The position numbers and the translations under genes are program-made. Of a stretch of DNA of 64,000 nt, positions 36,549 to 46,751 are shown piece by piece. The notes beneath the pieces are model-generated. The model had not been told where the DNA came from. It saw nothing but the letters and a program-made list of their open reading frames with translations, and made no database searches. How positions within the stretch are numbered: the first letter of the stretch is position 1; the number at the start of each line of letters is the position of its first letter. This DNA is from Rubellicoccus peritrichatus (GTDB lineage: Bacteria; Verrucomicrobiota; Verrucomicrobiia; Opitutales; Cerasicoccaceae): assembly GCF_033100135.1 (NCBI RefSeq), contig NZ_CP136920.1:3777001-3841000 (forward strand), in the 5' to 3' direction.

Positions 36549-38927
36549 TTATATTTCCCAGTGTTTACCGCCACGTTGGAGTCGAATCCGATTACGACCA
36601 TCTGGTTTTGGAGTAAATGTCCAGGCATCTTTGCGCCCGTTAGTCTTGATGAAAAAGTTGTTGGAATTGGCAGGACTGAATTGAGGAAGTTCGGCACCTT
36701 GTGGGTGTTTTTTCCAGCCTTCATTTGCAGTCTTTCCGACTGGAGCAATTGTAGTACGAAATGGGTAGAGAACAACTCTGAAGTTGCCTTCCTCGCCCTT
36801 GCGTGTTGCTACAATTCTACGAGCTAAGTGTGCCTTCCCTCTAGAGATGCTGGAGGCATACTCTTCCATCTTGATTTCCGGATTGTCAGAACCCATGAAA
36901 GTTATCAGCAATCGTCGTGAACCGACATGGGCACGTCCGTAAGTCCGCTCTTCATCTTTTTCCACCAGCATGACCTGGTTCTTGCTGATTGGGACGAAGT
37001 CAACGTCATCGGGGATCGGCATGTACCAATCATAAGTGCGCGCCTCATCATCTTTCTTAACGTCATCGATGATCATTGCATATGGGTTTTCACCGCGAAC
37101 CAGAATTCCAGTACGCCAGCAGAATTCGACTGGGTTGTTGGGCTTGCGCCATAGGTTAAGGCCTTCGAAATTGTATTCCGGAACAGTCTTGTTGTCGGAT
37201 CCATGGAGTGCCTCTGGCTGACCTTCGCGTTCCCATATCCATCCGATTTCTTCAAAAGTTCGTGTTTCTGGTTCCCAGCCCTCCCCAGGCTTGTCCCAAC
37301 TATGTGTCCAAAGCCAGTTGTAGGCATTGCTTAAATCCATGACGGCATAGCTCATGATTCCGTAATCGCCGTCGATCTGGACTTCGAGATCAACGTCAGC
37401 ATGTTCTATCAGCTGGGCATTAGGAGCTTTGCCACGTCCGACCTTTGCTTCCGCCTGGCCAATGCCATCGATGTGCACCAGGCTGTGATCTTTGCTCTGT
37501 GTTGCAAGAGCCCAAGGGCGATCTATTGCCCAACGCCTGCCAAGTGCTGCGAAAACAAAACGACCGCGATCCACATTTTCGTGGCGATCATACCACGCAT
37601 CCTGACGAGCAAGCATATTCAGGTATGATGCTTCGTCTGACCAGTTACTGCGTGTAATGAAAAGGCCTTGATAAGGAAATACTGCGGTCAAGGGTAAGTC
37701 CAGCTCACCCATGTCCAAAGGAAGGGTTTCGGTGTCTTCCCAGTTCATTCCAAGCATGGTGCTCCATGGGGCATATTGCCATCGATTCTGACGACTATAA
37801 TCAGCGCCTTTATATTGCCTGAAGTAGTAGTTTACGTAAGGGTCTCCTGGCATCGCCCAGCGGGCCAGAACCGGGGCACTTTCATAAGGAGCAACACGGT
37901 TTGAGGAGTAGCCCACGGTTTCGCCTGTGTCCTCTCCCGGAACCAGAGAAAGAGCGATCCATTTAAAGTAGTTTTTAATATTAGGACGTGCATAATGGTT
38001 CTCGCCCCGTCGTGCCATAGCAATAAGAGCAAACTGTCCCTCACGCATAGACGTGTTGATAGTATAACCGTCTTCATTGGAGCCACCGCTTTCATAGATA
38101 TGTACTTCGGCCCAATCGCGAATCATCTGGCTGAATTTTTCCCACTGGTCCGGCCGATAGCCTTCTTCGCCCTCAATCGCCAATATCATTGGTGCCAGCT
38201 CACCGTGATACCCATACCAGTTGCTGATTCCCCGACCTCTTGGGAAATTCATTCCCCAGCACACAAGATCTTTGGTTGCTATTGATAGAGCTTCGCGGCA
38301 AATACCACGTTGCTCAGGAGTCATGACATTGTAGAGGTAATCATAAGCCAGTGCAAAGTCAGCGCCGCCTCGAAGCCAAAGTTCGCCAAGGCCGGTTCGG
38401 ATACCGGAGTTACCTTCAATTCCACCAATATGTTCGGTAATCTTTCCCCATTGCGGGTGATGTTTGCTGCGGGCAATAACGACTCGGGCAAAATTGGTTA
38501 CGGCTTTGCATACGGCTTTTGCACGTTCTTCATCCTGATGATAAATAACATCTAGTGTGGCATAGAGAAGTTCATGGTTTGTACCTGGACCAATATGTGG
38601 GTAGGCCTCCATGAGCTCTTCTTCGGGAAGCGAAATATCCAACTGCTCTAGCGCATCAATGCGTGGTGAAGTGAAACGCTTGGCAAAAAAGGTTTTACCG
38701 CGATACGTTGCACCAACCTCTTCGCGCCATGGTTGCAGATCCTGCGGACTCATAATTACTCGCGGGTGTACTCCAGGCGCTGGAACTTCACTGAAAATAC
38801 GCACGCCATTTTCATCTGTCGCGTTATAATTATCTGCCTGAGCTGTTCCCAGAACCCCGAGAATGAATAGTGACAGTAATGTGAGCTGTGCAGAATTTTT
38901 CCTAATTAGTAATGCTGATCCTACCAT
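36549..38927 (-). CDS. Secreted heparinase II/III-like polysaccharide lyase (first of two)
   Basis: The 792-residue protein has a signal peptide (hydrophobic core to about residue 31, cleavage after T-A-Q-A). It continues with P-A-P-G-V-H-P-R-V-I-M-S-P-Q, a standard opening for alginate/heparinase-type lyases, then an (alpha/alpha) toroid with D-F-A-L-A-Y-D-Y-L-Y and a G-I-S-N-W-Y-G-Y-H-G segment, and a beta-sandwich with the heparinase II/III pattern. The C-terminal G-K-H-W-E-I end has no sorting signal. The fucosidase gene follows after about 50 bases, so the two are probably one transcript. The likely reaction is beta-elimination of a uronic-acid-containing polysaccharide; the exact substrate is unknown. 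Confidence 0.82.
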   Translation of the reverse strand: MVGSALLIRKNSAQLTLLSLFILGVLGTAQADNYNATDENGVRIFSEVPAPGVHPRVIMSPQDLQPWREEVGATYRGKTFFAKRFTSPRIDALEQLDISLPEEELMEAYPHIGPGTNHELLYATLDVIYHQDEERAKAVCKAVTNFARVVIARSKHHPQWGKITEHIGGIEGNSGIRTGLGELWLRGGADFALAYDYLYNVMTPEQRGICREALSIATKDLVCWGMNFPRGRGISNWYGYHGELAPMILAIEGEEGYRPDQWEKFSQMIRDWAEVHIYESGGSNEDGYTINTSMREGQFALIAMARRGENHYARPNIKNYFKWIALSLVPGEDTGETVGYSSNRVAPYESAPVLARWAMPGDPYVNYYFRQYKGADYSRQNRWQYAPWSTMLGMNWEDTETLPLDMGELDLPLTAVFPYQGLFITRSNWSDEASYLNMLARQDAWYDRHENVDRGRFVFAALGRRWAIDRPWALATQSKDHSLVHIDGIGQAEAKVGRGKAPNAQLIEHADVDLEVQIDGDYGIMSYAVMDLSNAYNWLWTHSWDKPGEGWEPETRTFEEIGWIWEREGQPEALHGSDNKTVPEYNFEGLNLWRKPNNPVEFCWRTGILVRGENPYAMIIDDVKKDDEARTYDWYMPIPDDVDFVPISKNQVMLVEKDEERTYGRAHVGSRRLLITFMGSDNPEIKMEEYASSISRGKAHLARRIVATRKGEEGNFRVVLYPFRTTIAPVGKTANEGWKKHPQGAELPQFSPANSNNFFIKTNGRKDAWTFTPKPDGRNRIRLQRGGKHWEI

Positions 38928-39148
38928 GGGGTGTTCTTAATTGGGATGTGTTTTCTTTCTCAAAATATCAGTGTATTTTCTAAAAATGTAAGCATGGGAT
39001 GGGAAATTGCTCTTTCAGAACATTTCGCAGTTTCTCAATTTTATGAAACCTATCCTTTACCTTATTCAGTATAATGGATTATATATAGATTCAAGAATAT
39101 CAACTATTTTCTGCTCAAATTGGACGAAAAGGTGCATAAATAAGACTT

Positions 39149-41509
39149 TTATGCCTCAGCAGAGATCATATCCCTCGGCCATGCTTTTTCTGAACAGATG
39201 ACATCATCCATTCGCGATTGTGGCTCTACTTTCAGTTTTACCAGACAGCCATCATGCACGCTTACTTCAATTGTTGTCTTATAGGGGGCGTGAAGTTTAA
39301 AGTCTACGTCCCAATCCTTCGGCCAGGCTGGAAGCAAATGAATCTGTTTGCCGTCTGTTTGCATAAGCATTTCCTGCAGGCCGATCATGCCACTGCCTCC
39401 ATGGTCAACATCTGGGACCCAGTCAGGACCCGGGCCCCAGAATGCGGGAAAACGGCGAGGCGCATCCGCAAATTTATCGATTGCTAATTCGCGAGCCTCC
39501 TCTGTGCGACCGAGGCGTGCGGCCCAGAGGAAAGTTTGCCCCCAACAGCACTTGAAATGTTTCTTCAGGTCGTCATATTTCCACGTGTTCTGAGCGATTT
39601 CAAATTCTGGTGCTCCATGGTGTGCAATAGGATAGGGGAAGACTGCATACATTTGCGGATCTTCATTGTTTATCGCCTTTGGATTATAAGTTTCCGCAGG
39701 AGCGAAAACTGAGTGACCATTTACTTCGCGAGTAGGCAGTTCGGGTAAACGAGTCAACATTGCTTGCCAAAGTGTACGATCATCAGGACCAGAGATAGTA
39801 TCGGGAAGCTCCAGTAGTGCAGGGAGGAGTGTCTGAAGTGCTGCGATAATTGGAAGTGGATTCACTGCTTCTTCATAAGTTTCAAGAGCTTTGGATGGCG
39901 CAAAAACATATTTTCCGGAATCATCGAATTCTTTACCGGTAAGTTCTTTGCAGCGCATACGATAGTGTTGATCGAAGAAAATAACAGAGCTTCGAATGAA
40001 AGGCATCCAGCGAGAAATATCGAGTTTCTGAAAGCGATGGTACTCAACAATCATGTAGCTAAACTCAAGCTGGCTCTCATAATAGTAGCGTACCCACTTG
40101 CCAGCTTGAACTGTTGGGTCTAGATCAGGCGTGCGAGTATGACTTGGGTCTTTACTGCCTTCCCAGCCCCAACCCCAACCAATGGGGAGACCGAAATTCT
40201 CTAACTGTTCAGTAAAGCAGACTCCTGCATGGCCCCATAAGTGTGTGGTTCGTGCCTCAGCTCCGGGAAGAGCCCGACGATAGTAATCAAACTGGGTTGG
40301 CATCATATCAGTATCTCCACTTTTAAGAAGAGGCCAGTAAACGAGGCGTTGATTTTGTGCAGTAAAGCTACCACCTCCCCATTGCCGATAGTCAGCGGGC
40401 TCGTTACTTAAATCGGCATTTTTGTACCAACCCATGAGACCTTTGACATAGCATGGATCTGGGGTGAAAAGATGGCCATTGAACTTACTCGGCCACTCGC
40501 CACGCGCGTTGCACCCCAGCATATAGCGAAAGAGCGAATAGTTACGTCCGATTTGCCAGGCCTTATCTTTTTTGTCTGCCTCCTTGTCGTTTATTTTGAT
40601 ATAACTGCGTGAGTTGAATTCTGTCCACCATTCAATCGCCAGTTTTCGAGCTTCTTCGACTCCTTGACTTTCGTTTGCCGCCAGGGCTTCAAGACCTTTC
40701 TTCCAATCCTCAAGTTTCTCGGTTTGCGCAGTATGGCAATAAATATCAAGTCGTTGAGATGTTGTTGATTCACGACTGTGTAGTTTCCAACCGCGATAAG
40801 GGTATTGCGGATAGATGCCTTCAGTTGTTCCGCCAGGAATCAGACCAGAGCCACGCATATATCCACCAAAAGTTCTTCCTTTTTGAGTATTGGGAATCTT
40901 TGACCTTATTGGCTCAAGTTCCTGTTGCTCGATCAATCGGTCAATCAGCAGCTCTTTATCTCGATTTCGATGATAGAAAAGAACACCTTCATCTTTGAAG
41001 TCGATGACATCCGGCCATGATGTGACTGTTCCCTGATAGTCAATGTAGCTGACAGTCTGGTGCCGCCGCTCTTTATCAATGATACGAGGCTCAAGTCTCC
41101 AGTTTTCATAAGTGGCAGTGAGCTCAAATTTTTGCTCACTTTCGATTTCAACATGGATTACTGGTCTTTTGACCTCAACCCACACCTTCAGCTTTACCTC
41201 AGGTGTGCCTGCTATGATTTCGACGTAGCCTTCATTCAGTTTTAACTCTTGCCTGAAAGGCTGTTGTGGAACGAATGGATTTGGTTTTAACTGCAGACGA
41301 ACGCGTCCGAGTTTTAGCATTTGATGATTTTCATCAAAACTTCCTGAGCGGTCGATGTAGAAGAGTAGATCGCCGTCTTCTACCCATACGTTTAGACCGA
41401 TGTCGTAACCCCCGCAAGGCATTGAATTACCTGAGTGGTTACTGGGAGAATCCCAGACTACGTTGAAGTTGTTTGCTTGTTTATCGGTGTTTTGGAGAGG
41501 AGAATTCAT
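39149..41509 (-). CDS. DUF5703-containing GH95-like glycoside hydrolase, probably cytoplasmic
   Basis: The 786-residue protein lacks a signal peptide. The N-terminus, with W-D-S-P-S-N, S-M-P-C-G-G-Y-D-I-G and L-L-F-Y-I-D-R, matches the DUF5703 N-terminal beta domain that precedes (alpha/alpha)6 barrels in enzymes related to GH95 alpha-fucosidases. The C-terminal half has W-G-H-A-G and M-I-G-L-Q-E-M-L-M-Q, with a final G-K-Q-I-H-L-L-P-A-W-P segment of that superfamily. It lies 50 bases downstream of the 41560 lyase gene. Its likely role is cleavage of oligosaccharides inside the cell after uptake. Fucosidase activity is possible but not shown; catalytic residues could not be assigned with confidence. 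Confidence 0.75.
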   Translation of the reverse strand: MNSPLQNTDKQANNFNVVWDSPSNHSGNSMPCGGYDIGLNVWVEDGDLLFYIDRSGSFDENHQMLKLGRVRLQLKPNPFVPQQPFRQELKLNEGYVEIIAGTPEVKLKVWVEVKRPVIHVEIESEQKFELTATYENWRLEPRIIDKERRHQTVSYIDYQGTVTSWPDVIDFKDEGVLFYHRNRDKELLIDRLIEQQELEPIRSKIPNTQKGRTFGGYMRGSGLIPGGTTEGIYPQYPYRGWKLHSRESTTSQRLDIYCHTAQTEKLEDWKKGLEALAANESQGVEEARKLAIEWWTEFNSRSYIKINDKEADKKDKAWQIGRNYSLFRYMLGCNARGEWPSKFNGHLFTPDPCYVKGLMGWYKNADLSNEPADYRQWGGGSFTAQNQRLVYWPLLKSGDTDMMPTQFDYYRRALPGAEARTTHLWGHAGVCFTEQLENFGLPIGWGWGWEGSKDPSHTRTPDLDPTVQAGKWVRYYYESQLEFSYMIVEYHRFQKLDISRWMPFIRSSVIFFDQHYRMRCKELTGKEFDDSGKYVFAPSKALETYEEAVNPLPIIAALQTLLPALLELPDTISGPDDRTLWQAMLTRLPELPTREVNGHSVFAPAETYNPKAINNEDPQMYAVFPYPIAHHGAPEFEIAQNTWKYDDLKKHFKCCWGQTFLWAARLGRTEEARELAIDKFADAPRRFPAFWGPGPDWVPDVDHGGSGMIGLQEMLMQTDGKQIHLLPAWPKDWDVDFKLHAPYKTTIEVSVHDGCLVKLKVEPQSRMDDVICSEKAWPRDMISAEA

Positions 41510-41559
41510 TAAGTGATTCTAATTACGGAAGCTTAGGCGAAGCCATCGATGCGGAGAAC

Positions 41560-44010
41560 TTAAGCGTCTCTCTCTAGTTGCAAGTGAGTTCGCCCTGCTT
41601 CATCTTCTTGAAAGCGGATTGTATCAGACTGGTTTTCCCAAACAATATCCAGCTGATCCTTATTGTGGTTCCATTTGGTTTCTGGGAGTTCATCACCGTG
41701 TCTGTGGGGATACAGCATAATTTTGAAGTCAGGTGAAACAGAATAACTTGGAATCACAAGACGTTTCCCTGAAGCTTTAGGCCAGCGAATGTTTGACATA
41801 TACTGCTCAATCCTTCCGATGGGTGTATAACGGCGCTTGGACATATCATTATTACACTCTAATATGCGAACGAGCAGAACAGGATCACCTTTACGTGGGC
41901 TAAGGAGGCCATTGCTGTTACGTGGCGCTTCGTTGCCAGCGAGATAGATATCGGTAATATCCGAATCATTACTAAAACCAAAGCCAATGATCTCAAGATC
42001 CTGTGCGGCTTGCATTAACCATTTGTATTCGTGTTGCTTATTATCTTTTTTGATATCATCAATAATCAGAACATACGGATTTGCTCCCCGCACCATGGCT
42101 GTCGTGCGAAAAGCTTTTTCAACAGGATTCCAAGGGCGTTTGACGTAATGCTGAACTTTTCCTGGCTGTAGCCAATGATGTTGTTCGTAAAACGGTTTAT
42201 TCATGTAGGGCTGATCAACTGGGTAGAACTGAAAGTCGTTTGGTGTTTCAAGGACTTTCTCCCAACCTTTTTCCAGCATTGGGCTGTCTTGATCCGGGTT
42301 GCCATTTCCCCAATTCCATTCCCAGTCGTAGGCATACTTCGCATCACCGCATGCGTAGGTCAGGATTTTATCGTCTTCGAAATCAATCATTTTTCCTGGA
42401 ACAGGAAAGCAGCCTGAAGCCATTCCGCATTGGCCGACATCATCGATAAGGACAGTGCTGAAAAAACGTGATTCGTTAACCTTCCCAAATTTGGATCCGC
42501 CAGCGATGTTCATTTGATAACCCCAGAGACGTCCGAGCCCGGCAAATACAAATGTATTACGATCTGCGGAAGTATGTCCGCCTTTGTCCTGCCGGCAGTG
42601 CAAACTGACGAACAAAGCATCAGGAGACATATCACTACGTGTTGTCATGTAGCCACGTTCCGGACAAAAGAAAGTTGCGGAAAACCCTGCAGCGTCCGCA
42701 TCCAGTTCAGGTGTGTTTGGTGCGGAAGGAAACATTACAGCTGTCAATGCAGAGTTGTAATAGCCAGTTGGGCGCAAATCGTTGTAGCGTTCATAGTTTT
42801 GCCCGAAATACATTGTCCAAACATAGTCTACAGCAGGATCATTCGGGAATAACCACTTCAATCCGATTATGTCGTTTACATTAAATCGATAATTGCCTTC
42901 AACTGTGTTACTGCCAGTCCCGCCCCAGTCATCACATCCAATGAACCCTTTTCCATTCGGTAGGCTGACTGCTGGTAGAAACTTAGTAGCATATGCCCGT
43001 ACATGAGGATGGCTTGGGAGATTGAGACCTCTACGAGATAACAACATCATCGTAGAGTTAAACTGGTAGTTTTTTCCTAAGCCTTCATAGGGACAACCCG
43101 ACTGATACCAGCCGTAGGTAATGAAATTTCGGTAAGCCCTTACAAAACCCTTATAGTATTCTTCGTTGAAACCTTCTTCTCCTTCAATTGCGAGAAGAGT
43201 TAAAGGTAAGAAACTATCTAATGTGCACCAGTTGCTGGTGGTTGCATCTGGCTCTATAAATGTACCGTAGTGCGCTTTATGAAGCGAAATGATTGCGATG
43301 AGTTTTCGAATTTTGTCTCGTTGCTCATCTGTCATGAAATTATAGGCATAATCGTAACAGAAGCCCATATTGTGTGCACCAATAGCACCGGGATGATCAC
43401 CGGGCTTTACTGTTGGCTCGAGATAGTCTGCAATGTTCTCCATTGCCAGTGCGAGCTCTTGGCCCGCTTCCACGTCATTTTCAATCCAGCAGCGATAGGC
43501 CTCCAATGCCATACTACCAATTACTGGATCATTCATGCTCATTTTGTATCCATCTAGATTTCCGTCTAAGATTCTGGCATACTGTTCGGCTGGTTTCTCC
43601 CAGCCACCACGATTATAAGGAGCCAGCATTTTACCATCCGGGTGAGTAGGGAAAGCATTTCGGTCAATCAATTTTCCTTTGAGCTTGTCTGTCCAGCCAT
43701 GCAGCATGCCCCACATTAATCGCCCATGTTCGGTTTCATAATATAAGTGACGTAAGGGTTCACGATCTTGCGGACTGTGCAGCATGCGCGGATGTACGCC
43801 TGGAGCGGGCAGGGGAGACATTGGCCTAATGCCAGTTGCATCGGGCTCTATTCTCTTTGAACCAAAATCATTTGGTTTCATTGCACTGTAGGAAATGTGC
43901 GCTCCTGATTTACTAATCGCGATATCTGGTGAATCTGGAACTTTTGCAGCGAACGAGAAAGAACCAGCAGCCAGTACACTGACTACAACGAAGTATCCTA
44001 TATTTATCAT
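41560..44010 (-). CDS. Secreted heparinase II/III-like polysaccharide lyase (second of two)
   Basis: This 816-residue protein opens with a signal peptide (cleavage near S-F-A-A), then P-A-P-G-V-H-P-R-M-L-H-S-P-Q. The toroid carries M-G-F-C-Y-D-Y-A-Y-N and S-N-W-C-T-L-D, and the beta part has F-V-S-L-H-C-R-Q-D-K-G-G-H-T-S-A-D-R-N, close to the His/Asp pattern of the giant protein's domain. It is the upstream gene of a pair with the GH95-like gene. The upstream region carries a copy of the motif shared with the genes at 46593 and 50870. Substrate is a uronic-acid polysaccharide by family. Confidence 0.82.
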   Translation of the reverse strand: MINIGYFVVVSVLAAGSFSFAAKVPDSPDIAISKSGAHISYSAMKPNDFGSKRIEPDATGIRPMSPLPAPGVHPRMLHSPQDREPLRHLYYETEHGRLMWGMLHGWTDKLKGKLIDRNAFPTHPDGKMLAPYNRGGWEKPAEQYARILDGNLDGYKMSMNDPVIGSMALEAYRCWIENDVEAGQELALAMENIADYLEPTVKPGDHPGAIGAHNMGFCYDYAYNFMTDEQRDKIRKLIAIISLHKAHYGTFIEPDATTSNWCTLDSFLPLTLLAIEGEEGFNEEYYKGFVRAYRNFITYGWYQSGCPYEGLGKNYQFNSTMMLLSRRGLNLPSHPHVRAYATKFLPAVSLPNGKGFIGCDDWGGTGSNTVEGNYRFNVNDIIGLKWLFPNDPAVDYVWTMYFGQNYERYNDLRPTGYYNSALTAVMFPSAPNTPELDADAAGFSATFFCPERGYMTTRSDMSPDALFVSLHCRQDKGGHTSADRNTFVFAGLGRLWGYQMNIAGGSKFGKVNESRFFSTVLIDDVGQCGMASGCFPVPGKMIDFEDDKILTYACGDAKYAYDWEWNWGNGNPDQDSPMLEKGWEKVLETPNDFQFYPVDQPYMNKPFYEQHHWLQPGKVQHYVKRPWNPVEKAFRTTAMVRGANPYVLIIDDIKKDNKQHEYKWLMQAAQDLEIIGFGFSNDSDITDIYLAGNEAPRNSNGLLSPRKGDPVLLVRILECNNDMSKRRYTPIGRIEQYMSNIRWPKASGKRLVIPSYSVSPDFKIMLYPHRHGDELPETKWNHNKDQLDIVWENQSDTIRFQEDEAGRTHLQLERDA

Positions 44011-44373
44011 GGGTTTGCTTTCTTTACCTGTGTGGCAATCATGCCGTCAGTGAGCAGGGTATGTCGCTTGGCGGTTAGCTGACTTTTAAGCGTTATCAAA
44101 ATGTCAGAAGGCCTTCTCTCTCGGAAATAAGTGAGCGTGTAATTTACAATTTATACTTACTATATCAGAGAATTCTCATGTCAACGAAAAGATGTCATTC
44201 TATTACATAGATTTCATAAATAAAAATTCATATATTTCCGAAACGTGAATACCAATCACACAATTCTGTTGCCCATTTATAAAGCAATGCAACAAGTGAT
44301 GTGGCATTAAAAACTTACCAGCCTTTTGATTTATTCGATTGGCCTGATCTAACGGAAATGGAAAGAAGATGTT
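44011..44373. other. Intergenic region upstream of the second lyase gene
   Basis: No gene is seen. It is AT-rich and carries promoter sequence for the lyase gene to its left, a GAGAATTCTC palindrome near 44168 and the motif TCATTCTATTACAT at 44195-44208. The LacI-type gene ends at 44374. Confidence 0.5.
44195..44208. promoter_or_regulatory. Copy of shared promoter motif TCATTCTATT(A/C)CAT
   Basis: This copy is TCATTCTATTACAT, about 185 bases upstream of the second heparinase-like gene's start. It differs by one base from the two identical copies at 46668 and 50920. The LacI-type regulator next door is a candidate binder, without direct support. Confidence 0.45.
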
Positions 44374-45438
44374 CTATTTTTTACAGTGAACCAACTCTGG
44401 TGGAATTAGAATTGTTTTTGATTCCATTTCCGGGTGATTAATCCGCCAAATTAAAAGTTCAGCAGCGGCCCTTCCCAGTGCTTCAGGACGTAAATTGATC
44501 CCTTGCATGTCGAGCTTTGCACATTCGTCTTCCAGCCCGGAAATTGGGCCATAAAGATGAATGCCCTGCTCGGGTGTAAGCTTAAGCCGATCCAATGCCT
44601 CAATCATATGAGGAAACGGGCGTGTCATGAAAATGCCTTTGGGTTTTCCTGATTTTTTCATGTAGCGCTCCAGTATTGATACGATTTCAGTTGGGTCCCA
44701 TGTTAGGATCTCAAGAGAGTCATACTGGATACCCTGAAAATCGGCTTCATATTTGAAGCCACTGCAACGTGAGAACGTGGGCATTTCCTGTAAAGGCACA
44801 TTACCGACTCGATTCGAAATCAACAAAGGTTTTTTGACACCAGCGCGAACCAGACGATCAAGACCGATACGCCCAATAAGTTGGTCATCCGGCAGTATAT
44901 AATCTTCAATAATTTTTGGAGATTTCGATAAGGTTAGGGGAGGTTGTCCAAATATGGAAACATGCGGAAATCTTCCCATTTGAGCAAGTTGCGGTTTCGT
45001 CAGTGGAATAGTCGAAAACACTCCTTTCAGGATATATCCATCGACTTCCTTTTTTGCCAATATAGTAGGTAAGTTTTTGTTTCTATCCAGATGAGTATGA
45101 ACCAACTCAATCTTCTTTTCGAAAAGATAGTCGGCGATCCCTTTTTGCAGTCCTCGAGATAGGGGAGTCTTAAACGCATCAGGTATAAAGTCAGGAATGA
45201 TGAATCCAAATCGGCGTATTCGCAGCTCTTTGTCATTGGTATTACCACGAGCGATCCTTACAGAACGCCTTTCTTGCGATGGTAGTTTATAGCCTAATTT
45301 ATCGGCTGCTTTTTGGATGCGTGCAGCAGTTTTGGGGTCGACAAGGAAATCTCGATTGAGTGCGCGAGACACAGTTACAACAGATACTCCGGTTGCCTCG
45401 GCGATCGTGCGTAAAGATATGCCAGCTTTTCTAGCCAT
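44374..45438 (-). CDS. LacI-family transcriptional regulator
   Basis: This 354-residue regulator has an N-terminal HTH of LacI type (S-L-R-T-I-A-E-A-T-G-V-S-V-V-T-V-S-R-A-L at about residues 8-27) with the hinge helix, followed by a periplasmic-binding-protein-like effector domain. It lies beside the lyase and glycosidase genes, so it probably senses a sugar released from the polysaccharide. Its targets are unknown. The gene reads toward the lyase operon with about 360 bases between. Confidence 0.88.
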   Translation of the reverse strand: MARKAGISLRTIAEATGVSVVTVSRALNRDFLVDPKTAARIQKAADKLGYKLPSQERRSVRIARGNTNDKELRIRRFGFIIPDFIPDAFKTPLSRGLQKGIADYLFEKKIELVHTHLDRNKNLPTILAKKEVDGYILKGVFSTIPLTKPQLAQMGRFPHVSIFGQPPLTLSKSPKIIEDYILPDDQLIGRIGLDRLVRAGVKKPLLISNRVGNVPLQEMPTFSRCSGFKYEADFQGIQYDSLEILTWDPTEIVSILERYMKKSGKPKGIFMTRPFPHMIEALDRLKLTPEQGIHLYGPISGLEDECAKLDMQGINLRPEALGRAAAELLIWRINHPEMESKTILIPPELVHCKK

Positions 45439-45488
45439 GCGCTATATTTGAGGATTACATTGTATAGGGTCAATGGAAAGCTGATACT

Positions 45489-45524
45489 AAAAAGCACCTT
45501 TTTAGCTATAAGAAGGTGCTTTTT
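45489..45524. terminator. Bidirectional intrinsic terminator
   Basis: A 12-bp perfect stem (AAAAAGCACCTT pairing with AAGGTGCTTTTT) encloses a 12-base loop, with A-tract and T-tract on opposite sides, so it can terminate in either direction. It terminates the PEP-CTERM gene ending at 45547 and shields the LacI gene region. Confidence 0.85.
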
Positions 45525-45546
45525 TGACTCTTAATATATGAAAGAA

Positions 45547-46593
45547 CTAGTGAGATATTCTTTTTCGGAGAATAACAAGAGCAGCAAGGGCAAGCAAACC
45601 TCCTGTCAAAGCGAAATGGCTTGCCTCGGGGATTGCTTGATAATCTGAAAGCCTTACAAATTGATTATTAACCAATGTTACAAGAAAACTACCCTCTCCG
45701 CCAGATGTGTTAAGGCGTGCACCAAATGTTACATTGTCAAAACTACCCAAAATTCTGTCTCCACTGGCATTGGATTGAATGATATTAAATGTATCACTAT
45801 TCGAAATACTACCAGCAAAGCCATCAATAAAGCTGACTTCCAAATCTCCCCCGACTGTAATAGAGCTATTACCTGAGAAAACTAAATCGTAGAAGCCGGC
45901 AGGGTCCTGATAAACGCTGCCCGTTGCCACATTGGTTCCGCCAATGTCAATCTGAGTATGGCTGTTTGTTGTCATGTTAATCGCAGCAGTGGCTGTTGTC
46001 ATCCTTCCTGCAACTCCAACATCACCTGGAGTGATTGTTGTGCCATCGAAATCAATAACCATGCCAGCTGAACCATTGATTTGTTTGGATGCCAGATTGC
46101 CGCCAGTGAAATTGAAATTCCATGTACCAGATCGGCTGGCATTCCAGATGCCTTTATTAATTAAAGTTCCACTCGTTAAATTAACATTTGCAGTGCCAGG
46201 AACGGCACCATCAATTCCAGTGCCAGTTGAGTTTGCAATAAAGGTGCCTCCATTGACATTCAAGGTTCCCACACTGTTAGATCCTTGCCCGATGTTAGTC
46301 GTACTATTACTGGTTAATATTCCGCCTGGCAGTACAGTAACAGTACCGGTAGTGTTTGCATTAAAGCCAGGGAACACGCGATCCACCGTTTGGGAATCTG
46401 TTACTTGGGCTGTGCCACCGTTTTCGATGCGTGCGCTGTCTAAAACACCTGGAACGCTACCTCCCCAGTTGGCACCGTCGCTCCAGTCTCCAGTGCCACC
46501 AGTCCATGAAACATCGGCAGCGTGACTGGGTCCAAACAGGCTGCCTAGTGCGATGGAGGTCATAAGGGTAGTTTTTCTAATATGTGACTTCAT
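45547..46593 (-). CDS. Autotransporter-like surface protein with PEP-CTERM-type sorting tail
   Basis: A signal peptide (M-K-S-H-I-R-K-T-T-L-M-T to S-H-A) precedes A-D-V-S-W-T-G-G-T-G-D-W-S-D, repeated Asn/Gly/Thr-rich strands of beta-helix type (T-L-N-V-N-G-G-T-F) and a C-terminal segment I-P-E-A-S-H-F-A-L, then a hydrophobic helix and R-K-R-I. That last segment is a PEP-CTERM-like signal for exosortase-mediated processing, here with P-E-A rather than canonical P-E-P. I chose the ATG at 46593; the upstream TTG only adds a short extension. A surface or matrix role is likely. No partner gene defines it more closely. A copy of the shared motif lies 75 bases upstream. Confidence 0.82.
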   Translation of the reverse strand: MKSHIRKTTLMTSIALGSLFGPSHAADVSWTGGTGDWSDGANWGGSVPGVLDSARIENGGTAQVTDSQTVDRVFPGFNANTTGTVTVLPGGILTSNSTTNIGQGSNSVGTLNVNGGTFIANSTGTGIDGAVPGTANVNLTSGTLINKGIWNASRSGTWNFNFTGGNLASKQINGSAGMVIDFDGTTITPGDVGVAGRMTTATAAINMTTNSHTQIDIGGTNVATGSVYQDPAGFYDLVFSGNSSITVGGDLEVSFIDGFAGSISNSDTFNIIQSNASGDRILGSFDNVTFGARLNTSGGEGSFLVTLVNNQFVRLSDYQAIPEASHFALTGGLLALAALVILRKRISH

Positions 46594-46667
46594 TGCTTTG
46601 AATAGGTTAGGGTGCAATTTGTTTTAGCAGGATGCTCATTTGTTATCATCCAGTCAATATAAAACAA

Positions 46668-46681
46668 TCATTCTATTCCAT
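46668..46681. promoter_or_regulatory. Copy of shared promoter motif, overlapping a 15-base palindrome
   Basis: The site is TCATTCTATTCCAT, 75 bases upstream of the PEP-CTERM gene. It overlaps TCCATTA-T-TAATGGA (46677-46691), a perfect palindrome. The same 14 bases occur upstream of the prepilin-like gene at 50920-50933. A shared regulator is suggested. Confidence 0.5.
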
Positions 46682-46751
46682 TATTAATGGAGAAAAATCT
46701 ATGTTTTGAAGCAGAATGCTAGAGGAAGAAAGGGATAAGCCTTTGTGTGTA

